In this document: in pieces, positions 8,306 to 14,463 of the stretch
Numbering within the stretch: the first letter of the stretch is position 1
Layout: each line of letters starts with the position of its first letter
NCBI GenBank assembly: GCA_965656185.1
Contig: CBFHJH010000023.1
Location: 1 to 14,463 of the forward strand
Source of the DNA: Croceimicrobium sp965656185
Lineage (GTDB): Bacteria > Bacteroidota > Bacteroidia > Flavobacteriales > Schleiferiaceae
Direction: 5' to 3'
Length of the DNA: 14,463 nt
Translations under genes and position numbers: made by a program
Notes under the pieces: generated by a model
What the model saw: only the letters and a program-made list of their open reading frames with translations
What the model was told of the DNA's origin: nothing
The model's database searches: none

Positions 8306-9334
8306 ATGGAGACTTTGTTAATTATAGTAGTATCTCTTCTGGCCGTAATGGCGCTGACCCAAGCGGTACGAATCTTCGAAATTAGTTCTAAGATTAAAGG
8401 TGGAGATGATGACGTTAAGGTTAATGATAAGGATAACAATACCCAAGGTTGGCTATTGATTCTCTTCTTGATCTTCTTTTTTGGCGCTTTCGCGTGGATG
8501 GTGATCGACTACATGGAGGTTACTTTGCCAGTGTCGGCTTCCGCCCACGGTAAGAACATCGATAACCTATGGGATATCTCCATGGGCGTGATATTGGTAG
8601 CCTTCTTAGTTACTCAGCCTTTATTGTTTGGCTTTGCCTTTATGTTTCGTGGTCGTAAAACACGCAAGGCGACCTACATGGAGCACAATAATAAGCTGGA
8701 ACTTTTCTGGACTGGTATTCCAGCCGTAGTATTGGCCGGTTTGATCCTTTATGGATTAACCACCTGGACCAATGTTATGAATCCAGAGAACACCGAGGAA
8801 CCAATGGTCATTGAGATCTACGCTAAACAGTTTGGCTGGCAAGCGCGTTATTCTGGTGCCGATAATACCTTGGGCTACGCCAATGTTCGTAATATCGAAG
8901 GTGTTAATGTATTAGGTGTTGATCCCGAGGATAAGTATTCGAATGATGACGTGATCACCAACGAATTACACTTACCAAAGGACCGTCCCGTTCTTTTAAA
9001 ATTCCGTTCACAAGACGTGATTCACTCCGCTTATTTACCTCACTTCAGAGTACAAATGAACTGTGTGCCTGGAACTGAAACTCAGTTTCAATTTACCCCA
9101 GATATGACTACTTCCGAAATGCGCAGTGAAGCGGATGTTGTTGAAAAAGTAAAGCGTGTGAATGCTTTACGTGCTGAACGTGGCGAAGACCCATGGGAAT
9201 TCGATTACGTTCTACTTTGTAATAAAATTTGTGGATCTGCTCACTACAACATGCAGATGAAGGTAGTAGTAGAAACTCAAGATGAGTTCGATAAATGGAT
9301 GAAGGAGCAGCAGACTTTTGCTGAGATGTTGTAA
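8306..9334 (+). CDS. coxB: Cytochrome c oxidase subunit II (CuA-binding)
   Basis: This 342-residue subunit II accepts electrons from cytochrome c at its binuclear CuA centre and passes them to subunit I. CuA ligands are visible as His240 (QDVIHSAYLPHF) and the C-terminal motif CNKICGSAHYNM, with Cys305, Cys309, His313 and Met316. The position that is usually Glu in the CSEICG-type motif is Lys307. Four hydrophobic segments (about 2-22, 48-68, 91-113, 132-152) exceed the two of classical subunit II. An insert of roughly 25-30 residues (about 270-297) precedes the CuA loop. Both traits fit the modified subunit II that partners ACIII in Bacteroidota. Its position right after actF supports a functional ACIII-aa3 pairing. 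Confidence 0.95.
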   Translation: METLLIIVVSLLAVMALTQAVRIFEISSKIKGGDDDVKVNDKDNNTQGWLLILFLIFFFGAFAWMVIDYMEVTLPVSASAHGKNIDNLWDISMGVILVAFLVTQPLLFGFAFMFRGRKTRKATYMEHNNKLELFWTGIPAVVLAGLILYGLTTWTNVMNPENTEEPMVIEIYAKQFGWQARYSGADNTLGYANVRNIEGVNVLGVDPEDKYSNDDVITNELHLPKDRPVLLKFRSQDVIHSAYLPHFRVQMNCVPGTETQFQFTPDMTTSEMRSEADVVEKVKRVNALRAERGEDPWEFDYVLLCNKICGSAHYNMQMKVVVETQDEFDKWMKEQQTFAEML

Positions 9335-9372
9335 GAATTAAAGAAGTTAAAGGATAGAAATCGAAAGAAAGC

Positions 9373-11133
9373 ATGGAAGCACACGCACATCACAAAGAAA
9401 CTTTCATTACTAAATACGTCTTCAGTACCGATCACAAGATGATCGCGAAACAATTCTTGATCACCGGTATGATCATGGGTATCGTAGGCGTAGGCATGTC
9501 ATTATTATTCCGTCTTCAACTAGCTTGGCCAGACCAAGAATGGCCGATCCTAGAAATGTTCCTAGGGAAATGGGGCACCGACGGTATTATGGATCCAAAT
9601 ATCTACTTGGCCTTAGTTACCATACATGGTACCATTATGGTATTCTTCGTATTAACGGCTGGCTTAAGTGGTACCTTCTCAAACTTATTAATTCCATTAC
9701 AGATCGGAGCACGCGATATGGCATCGGGCTTTATCAACATGCTTTCGTATTGGTTCTTCTTTGCCTCTTCGGTGGTAATGCTAACTTCCCTATTTGTAGA
9801 AAATGGACCTGCCGCTGCCGGATGGACCATTTACCCTCCACTTAGTGCCTTGCCTCAAGCGGTACCTGGTTCAGGAATGGGTATGACTCTCTGGTTGGTT
9901 TCAATGTCTTTATTCATCGTTTCCTCACTTTTAGGTGCATTGAATTACATCGTTACTGTATTAAACCTACGTACCAAAGGAATGAGCATGACGCGTTTGC
10001 CACTAACAATTTGGGCATTCTTCGTAACTGCTATTCTCGGGGTACTTTCATTCCCAGTATTATTTTCAGCAGCCTTGCTATTGATCTTCGATCGTAGTTT
10101 CGGAACTTCTTTCTACCTCTCCGATATCTTGGTAGCGGGTGAGTTGCTAACCAATCAAGGTGGTAGTCCTATTTTGTACCAGCACTTGTTCTGGTTCCTT
10201 GGTCACCCAGAGGTATACATTATCCTCTTACCAGCATTAGGTATTAGCTCTGAAGTAATTTCAACCAATGCCCGTAAGCCGATCTTTGGTTACCGTGCGA
10301 TGGTGGGTTCTATTTTGGCGATCGCTTTCTTAAGTTTTATCGTTTGGGGACACCACATGTTCGTAACTGGTATGAACCCATTCCTAGGTTCGGTATTTAC
10401 CTTTACTACCTTGCTTATCGCGATTCCGTCTGCGGTAAAAGCTTTCAACTACATTACCACGCTTTGGAAAGGTAATCTACAGTTTACGCCAGGTATGCTA
10501 TTTTCGATCGGATTGGTATCAACCTTTATTACCGGTGGTCTTACTGGTTTGATCTTAGGGGATAGCGCTCTTGATATCAATGTACACGACACCTATTTCG
10601 TGGTAGCTCACTTCCACATTGTAATGGGGCTGTCGGCCATCTTTGGTCTATTTGCTGGGGTTTATCACTGGTTCCCCAAACTATTTGGTCGTCGTATGAA
10701 CAAGAGTTTAGGGTACGTTCACTTCTGGATTACCTTTATATCGGCATATGGAGTGTTCTTCCCAATGCACTTCTTGGGTATGGCTGGTTTACCACGTCGT
10801 TATTACACCAATACCGCATTCCCAATGTTCGATGATCTAGCCGATATTAACGTATTGGTAAGTTATTTTGCCATTATAGGAGGTATTGCTCAAGTTGTGT
10901 TTATCTGGAACTTCTTCTACAGCGCTTTACGCGGAAAGAAATCCACTCAAAACCCTTGGAATTCCAATACCCTCGAATGGACTACTCCGGTAGAGCACAT
11001 TCACGGCAACTGGCCTGGTGAGATTCCAGAGGTACACCGTTGGCCTTATGACTACTCTAAGCCAGGGGCAGAGCGAGACTTTGTTCCGCAAACGGTACCT
11101 ATGTCTGAAGAAGAAATGGAAACCGGCCACTAA
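9373..11133 (+). CDS. coxA: Cytochrome c oxidase subunit I (aa3-type, A1-like haem-copper oxidase)
   Basis: This 586-residue catalytic subunit reduces O2 to water and pumps protons. All core ligands are present: low-spin haem His85 (IHGTIMV) and His415; CuB ligands His278 (in GHPEVY), His327 and His328 (WGHHMF); and haem a3 ligand His413 (VAHFHIV). Tyr282 is placed for the His-Tyr crosslink. Glu280 in the GHPEV motif and Asp115 (IGARDMASG) indicate an A1-type D-channel, and Lys356 fits the K-channel. About twelve hydrophobic segments are present. The N- and C-terminal extensions, including a tail with PVEHIHGNWPGEIPEVHRWP, are typical of Bacteroidota forms. It is the last gene of the operon and is followed by a terminator; no subunit III gene follows. 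Confidence 0.97.
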   Translation: MEAHAHHKETFITKYVFSTDHKMIAKQFLITGMIMGIVGVGMSLLFRLQLAWPDQEWPILEMFLGKWGTDGIMDPNIYLALVTIHGTIMVFFVLTAGLSGTFSNLLIPLQIGARDMASGFINMLSYWFFFASSVVMLTSLFVENGPAAAGWTIYPPLSALPQAVPGSGMGMTLWLVSMSLFIVSSLLGALNYIVTVLNLRTKGMSMTRLPLTIWAFFVTAILGVLSFPVLFSAALLLIFDRSFGTSFYLSDILVAGELLTNQGGSPILYQHLFWFLGHPEVYIILLPALGISSEVISTNARKPIFGYRAMVGSILAIAFLSFIVWGHHMFVTGMNPFLGSVFTFTTLLIAIPSAVKAFNYITTLWKGNLQFTPGMLFSIGLVSTFITGGLTGLILGDSALDINVHDTYFVVAHFHIVMGLSAIFGLFAGVYHWFPKLFGRRMNKSLGYVHFWITFISAYGVFFPMHFLGMAGLPRRYYTNTAFPMFDDLADINVLVSYFAIIGGIAQVVFIWNFFYSALRGKKSTQNPWNSNTLEWTTPVEHIHGNWPGEIPEVHRWPYDYSKPGAERDFVPQTVPMSEEEMETGH

Positions 11134-11154
11134 GTTTGGCAACATAAATATTGG

Positions 11155-11188
11155 AAGTCCTGGCCTTAGTGTCAGGACTTTTTATTTT
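11155..11188 (+). terminator. Rho-independent terminator of the act-cox operon
   Basis: AAGTCCTG (11155-11162) pairs perfectly over 8 bp with CAGGACTT (11173-11180) across a 10-base loop, and is followed by TTTATTTT. It begins 21 bases after the coxA stop and separates the respiratory operon from ruvB. Confidence 0.88.
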
Positions 11189-11191
11189 AGA

Positions 11192-11199
11192 TACCTTTG
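11192..11199 (+). promoter_or_regulatory. Candidate Bacteroidota -7 promoter box for ruvB-queG
   Basis: TACCTTTG matches the TAnnTTTG -7 consensus of the Bacteroidota primary sigma factor exactly. It lies directly after the act-cox terminator and 15 bases before the ruvB ATG, implying a very short leader of about 10 bases. No TTG is found at the -33 spacing, where the terminator hairpin lies, so the promoter call is moderate. Confidence 0.5.
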
Positions 11200-11214
11200 T
11201 TAAAACGGCATTCC

Positions 11215-12240
11215 ATGACGCGTTTCCTCGACGGAGAAGAAGAATTACAAGACGGACATCAAGAGTTTGAGCAACGTTTAAGGCCTCTAAGCTTTGACGA
11301 TTTTGCTGGTCAGGAAAAGGTTTTGGAAAACCTGCGTGTTTTTGTAGAAGCCGCTAATCAGCGTAATGAGGCCTTAGATCATGTCTTGCTCCATGGCCCA
11401 CCCGGCTTGGGAAAGACCACCTTGGCGCATATTATCGCCAATGAGTTGGGCACCGGGTTAAAACTCAGTTCTGGTCCGGTCATCGATAAACCAGGGGAAT
11501 TAGCCGGTTTGTTAACCAACTTAGAAGAAAGAGATGTTCTTTTCATCGATGAGATCCATCGCCTCAGCGCGGTAGTAGAAGAATACCTCTATTCCGCTAT
11601 GGAAGACTATCGGATCGATATCATGATCGATAGTGGTCCGGCTGCGCGAAGTGTACAAATCAATCTAAATCAGTTTACCCTGATTGGGGCTACTACCCGG
11701 AGTGGGCTGCTCACTGCACCACTCAGGGCACGCTTTGGGATAAACAGCCGATTACAGTACTATTCGATCGAACTACTTTCCAATATCGTGGAACGTTCTG
11801 CTCATATTCTTCAGGTACCGATAGAAGCAAACGCAGCGGTAGAAATTGCCCGTCGCAGTAGAGGAACCCCAAGGATCGCCAATGCTTTATTAAGAAGGAT
11901 GCGTGACTTTGCTCAAGTTAAAGGCAATGGTACCATTAGTTTGGAGATCGCTAAATTTGGACTGGAAGCCTTACACGTAGATACCTATGGTTTGGATGAA
12001 ATGGATCACAAGATCTTACTTTGTATTATCGATAAGTTCAAAGGCGGTCCGGTGGGTCTTAATACGGTAGCCACTGCAGTAGGAGAGCAAGCCGGTACCC
12101 TTGAGGAAGTCTATGAACCCTATCTTATCCAACAGGGATTTATGGTGCGAACCCAAAGAGGACGTATGGTAACCGAAAAAGCTTACGATCATTTAGGGAA
12201 AAAAGACCCCAATACTCAAAACGGATTATTTGACCTCTAA
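11215..12240 (+). CDS. ruvB: RuvB: Holliday junction branch migration ATPase
   Basis: This 341-residue AAA+ motor forms hexamers that drive branch migration of Holliday junctions together with RuvA, before cleavage by RuvC. Visible features are the RuvB N-terminal signature LRPLSFDDFAGQ (22-33), Walker A GPPGLGKT (61-68), Walker B DVLFIDEI (107-114), sensor 1 LIGATTR (156-162), an arginine finger in APLRARFG (Arg171), sensor 2 in GTPRIANALLRR, and a C-terminal winged-helix domain with GPVGLNTVATAVGE. I choose ATG 11215 (MTRFLDGE). A TTG at 11197 would add six residues and overlap the promoter box. Length is normal. queG overlaps the 3' end by 11 bases, so the two are probably cotranscribed although functionally unrelated. 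Confidence 0.97.
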   Translation: MTRFLDGEEELQDGHQEFEQRLRPLSFDDFAGQEKVLENLRVFVEAANQRNEALDHVLLHGPPGLGKTTLAHIIANELGTGLKLSSGPVIDKPGELAGLLTNLEERDVLFIDEIHRLSAVVEEYLYSAMEDYRIDIMIDSGPAARSVQINLNQFTLIGATTRSGLLTAPLRARFGINSRLQYYSIELLSNIVERSAHILQVPIEANAAVEIARRSRGTPRIANALLRRMRDFAQVKGNGTISLEIAKFGLEALHVDTYGLDEMDHKILLCIIDKFKGGPVGLNTVATAVGEQAGTLEEVYEPYLIQQGFMVRTQRGRMVTEKAYDHLGKKDPNTQNGLFDL

Positions 12241-13162
12241 GGAACTTTACACCCAAAAGATAAAAGAAGAGGCGCGGCGACTCGGTTTCCTGGCTTGTGG
12301 CATGGCTAAGGCACGTTTTTTAGAGGAAGAAGCACCGCGACTAGAACAATGGTTGGATAGAAACTATCATGGTGAAATGGCTTACCTGGCCAATCATTTT
12401 GAAAAACGCTTAGACCCTAGCAAGTTGGTACCAGGGGCTAAGTCGGTAGTTTCCTTACTCTTTAATTACTATCCCGAGGAACAACAGCAAGATCCGACCG
12501 CGCCAAAACTGGCCAAGTATGCTTACGGTGAAGATTACCACTTTGTCTTAAAAAGGAAGCTAAAAGACTTGCTGGCCTTTATTCGAGACGAAATTGGCGA
12601 AATTGATGGTCGGGTTTTCGTAGACTCAGCACCGGTTATGGAACGTAAATGGGCACAAGAAGCTGGCTTGGGATGGCTGGGGAAGAATACACTCCTATTA
12701 AACAAGAAGGAAGGCTCCTTTTTCTTTTTAGCCGAATTAATCATTGACCTTGAGCTGCAGTACGACGAGCCCATCCAAACCGACCACTGCGGTACTTGTA
12801 CCCGCTGTATCGATGCCTGTCCCACCGAGGCCATTTTAGGTGCCCAACTTTTAGACGCCTCGAAATGTATTTCCTATCTCACCATTGAATTAAAAGATGC
12901 GATACCTCCAGACTTTGCGGGGAAGATGGAGAACTGGGCTTTTGGCTGTGATATCTGTCAGGATGTATGTCCCTGGAATCGTTTTTCTAAACCACATCAG
13001 GAGGAAGCCTTTAAACCGCATCCCGACCTCTTAGAAATGGCGCGTGGCGATTGGTACGAATTGACCGAAGAAGTTTTCCGAAAAGTGTTTAAGAAGAGTG
13101 CGGTGAAACGCACGAAGTTTGCAGGCCTGCAACGAAATCTTAAGTTTATTCAAGATAAATAG
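12230..13162 (+). CDS. queG: QueG: epoxyqueuosine reductase
   Basis: This 310-residue cobalamin- and Fe-S-dependent enzyme reduces epoxyqueuosine to queuosine in tRNA, the last step of queuosine synthesis. Visible features are the catalytic-region motif VDSAPVMERKWA (131-142, with Asp132 the expected acid), GWLGKNT, and two [4Fe-4S] sites built from Cys187/Cys190/Cys193/Cys197, Cys213 and Cys240/Cys243/Cys247 (CGTCTRCIDACP and CDICQDVCPW). The likely start is TTG 12230 inside the ruvB end: it retains the conserved N-terminal ARRLGFLACGMAKA region, whereas the first in-frame ATG (about 12302) would delete it. At 310 residues it is shorter than the E. coli enzyme (about 380) and lacks the long C-terminal repeat region, as in many Bacteroidota. 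The 11-base overlap with ruvB suggests coupled translation. Confidence 0.95.
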   Translation: MTSKELYTQKIKEEARRLGFLACGMAKARFLEEEAPRLEQWLDRNYHGEMAYLANHFEKRLDPSKLVPGAKSVVSLLFNYYPEEQQQDPTAPKLAKYAYGEDYHFVLKRKLKDLLAFIRDEIGEIDGRVFVDSAPVMERKWAQEAGLGWLGKNTLLLNKKEGSFFFLAELIIDLELQYDEPIQTDHCGTCTRCIDACPTEAILGAQLLDASKCISYLTIELKDAIPPDFAGKMENWAFGCDICQDVCPWNRFSKPHQEEAFKPHPDLLEMARGDWYELTEEVFRKVFKKSAVKRTKFAGLQRNLKFIQDK

Positions 13163-13166
13163 GGGT

Positions 13167-13195
13167 AAAAAAAATCCCGACTCTCAGGTCGGGAC
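13167..13195 (-). terminator. Terminator between convergent units, strongest on the - strand
   Basis: TCCCGAC (13175-13181) pairs with GTCGGGA (13188-13194) across a 6-base loop. The eight As at 13167-13174 become a T8 tract after the hairpin when read on the - strand, making a good intrinsic terminator for the Omp28/DUF6029-type unit. On the + strand the hairpin is followed only by CTTAAA, so it would be a weak terminator for queG. Confidence 0.85.
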
Positions 13196-13216
13196 TTAAA
13201 GGAGTTCTATCCAGAT

Positions 13217-14032
13217 CTATATTTCTAAGGACTGGGCCTGAAGGATTTCATAGGTGTCGGCATCGTAAATGAAGGCAATGACCTCGCAATTAGCTTTTAC
13301 CGCATCTGCCGGTAAATTCATGCTCTCGCTAAAGGTGGCATTTCCCGAACTTAAGTCAATAGGATTGCCATAGGTACCGCTAAACGAACCACGGAAAACG
13401 TGCTGATGCACATAATTGGGATCTACTGATTTATCGGGCATGGTTTGCGGTGATACAATATCGTTTTCAGCCAAATACAAGCAAAGGCTCACATTGCTGG
13501 CGTTGATCGATTCCAAGAGATCCACTCTTCCGCTAATTTGCAATTCTTTATTACCAGGGTTATATCCCGCTTCTTGTAGGCTTATTTCTGCTACCGGAAG
13601 TCTTTCCAATTCTTCGGCTACCGTAGCCGCCCAGTCTCCTTCTAACTTGATCATGCCACCGGTAGAATGGTCGATGCGGTTTACGAAACCAACCGGTACC
13701 CCAAAAAGCTGAAAGAAGTTGAATAGTTCAGTTCCTTCAGGCGTGTTAAAAGCCTTGGGGTGTTCGCTGTCGGTAGTAGCCAAATTACCGGCATGAATCC
13801 CTAGAAGAATTAGATTATCCTTGCCGTAGATAGACTGCAGTTCTTTAGCTTTCTGGTTGGCAGCCGGACAGTTATTACATTTCACACCGGTAAATTCTTC
13901 CAGCAGGATTTTATGGCCAGTGCCTTCATAACCGCCTACTTCTACTGTCTTTAAATATTGGCCCTCGGGGATCTCGTCACAAGAGACTAATCCAAAACAT
14001 AAACTAATTACAAAAAATAAAATCTTCTTCAT
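13217..14032 (-). CDS. Omp28-type outer membrane lipoprotein with thioredoxin-like fold
   Basis: This 271-residue protein has a lipoprotein signal (MKKILFFVISLCFGLVSC) with lipobox LVSC and predicted lipidated Cys18. Residues from about 40 to 150 look thioredoxin-like: ILLEEFTGVKCNNCPAA gives a CxxC (Cys52, Cys55), and FGVPVGFVNR (110-119) carries the proline expected next to the active site. This arrangement matches Omp28-related outer membrane proteins of Bacteroidota. The C-terminal half (about 150-271) is beta-rich with no motif I recognise. Cellular role is not established; a thiol-redox or binding role in the envelope is inference. It lies 4 bases downstream of the DUF6029-type gene and is the last gene of that unit. 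Confidence 0.85.
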   Translation of the reverse strand: MKKILFFVISLCFGLVSCDEIPEGQYLKTVEVGGYEGTGHKILLEEFTGVKCNNCPAANQKAKELQSIYGKDNLILLGIHAGNLATTDSEHPKAFNTPEGTELFNFFQLFGVPVGFVNRIDHSTGGMIKLEGDWAATVAEELERLPVAEISLQEAGYNPGNKELQISGRVDLLESINASNVSLCLYLAENDIVSPQTMPDKSVDPNYVHQHVFRGSFSGTYGNPIDLSSGNATFSESMNLPADAVKANCEVIAFIYDADTYEILQAQSLEI

Positions 14033-14036
14033 AATC

Positions 14037-14463
14037 CTAAAAGTTTGAGGTGATCATCATACTAAAGCCATTTGAGGCCGGAACCACTCGACATATACCT
14101 CCAACGCAAAATACGCCTTCTTGTTGTCTACCGTAGTTAAACTGAAATTTGGTTGTTCCTCGAGTATAACCAAAGGATACAATGGGGTAGTGCACCCGTA
14201 GGTCAGGGTCGGGGTGACCATAATTATAAGCGTCTTGTACGGCAACAAACCATTGTGGTGCGATACTATATTCCAATAATAGCATGGCCCATGATCCGCG
14301 GTCTTGATCGGTAAGCATTATTTGTGCTTCCGTTCGTAAACTATGGCGTGGTTTAATTTTCCATAAAAACTCCGCTACTGCGGCGTTCACATAAACCATA
14401 TCCTGATCTTCAGGATTGGTAACAAGGTCATCAATAACCCCGTCTAGCAGGGCACTGCGGTTG
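14037..14463 (-). CDS. DUF6029-type outer membrane beta-barrel protein (C-terminal part; 5' end outside window)
   Basis: The reverse-strand frame is open to the right edge, so only the last 141 or so residues are visible and the start lies beyond 14463. An internal ATG at 14397-14399 is not a natural start: coding continues upstream with sequence such as LLDGVIDDLVTNPEDQD. The visible region alternates polar and hydrophobic residues in strand-like units (SWAMLLLEYSIAPQWFVAV, YPIVSFGYTRGTTKFQFNYG) and ends in a terminal Phe (SMMITSNF), the usual C-terminal signal of outer-membrane barrels. The motif REGVFCVGGICRVVPASNG-like end (here QQEGVFCVGGICRVVPASNG) resembles DUF6029 proteins of Bacteroidota. 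The function of that family is unknown. Its stop lies 4 bases before the Omp28-type start, so they form one transcription unit. Confidence 0.8.
   Translation of the reverse strand, partial: NRSALLDGVIDDLVTNPEDQDMVYVNAAVAEFLWKIKPRHSLRTEAQIMLTDQDRGSWAMLLLEYSIAPQWFVAVQDAYNYGHPDPDLRVHYPIVSFGYTRGTTKFQFNYGRQQEGVFCVGGICRVVPASNGFSMMITSNF

Noticed and set aside
14037..14399. A separate small 120-residue protein
   Set aside because: Coding continues without a stop to the right edge, and the sequence is the C-terminal barrel end of a larger DUF6029-type protein.
1..14463. CRISPR array, insertion sequence, tRNA or phage remnants
   Set aside because: No regularly spaced repeats, transposase motifs, terminal inverted repeats or tRNA-like folds were seen; the window is nearly fully occupied by recognisable genes of similar base composition.

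Overview
The window looks like a piece of a Bacteroidota chromosome, most likely from a marine or aquatic Flavobacteriales-type organism (order level is inference). The evidence is an alternative complex III operon joined to coxB-coxA, a MoCo-extended Tat-type ActB, an Omp28-type lipoprotein, a DUF6029-type barrel protein, and a TAnnTTTG -7 promoter box. The DNA is densely coding. No intergenic stretch exceeds about 85 bases, and I see no mobile elements, tRNA or rRNA genes, or CRISPR arrays.

Region 1 (1-11133, + strand) is an apparent single operon: actA (5' end outside the window), actB, actC, actD, actE, actF, coxB, coxA. Gaps are 13-38 bases, or the genes overlap (actC/actD by 14 bases, actD/actE by 8). 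Together they encode a quinol:cytochrome c oxidoreductase (alternative complex III, ACIII) and the two core subunits of an aa3-type cytochrome c oxidase. Quinol is thought to be oxidised at ActC. Electrons would pass through the iron-sulfur domain of ActB to the haems of ActA and ActE, and then, probably via the monohaem domain fused to ActA, to CuA in CoxB and haem a/a3-CuB in CoxA. The operon ends at a strong hairpin with a T-tract at 11155-11188.

Region 2 (11192-13162, + strand) is a two-gene unit: ruvB (Holliday junction branch migration ATPase) and queG (epoxyqueuosine reductase). A -7 promoter box sits about 15 bases before the ruvB ATG. queG overlaps the ruvB stop and appears to start at TTG.

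Region 3 (13167-14463, - strand) is a convergent unit read from the right edge: the C-terminal part of a DUF6029-type outer-membrane barrel protein, then 4 bases later an Omp28-type lipoprotein with a thioredoxin-like CxxC. It ends at a hairpin with a T8 tract on the - strand, which also separates it from queG.

I did not find an undescribed system. The locus is a recognisable respiratory supercomplex operon plus housekeeping genes. The points worth a second look are lineage modifications: the monohaem-pentahaem ActA, the combined Tat signal and lipobox on ActB, a very His-rich loop in ActF, the extra membrane segments and altered CuA loop in CoxB, and the absence of subunit III next to CoxA.
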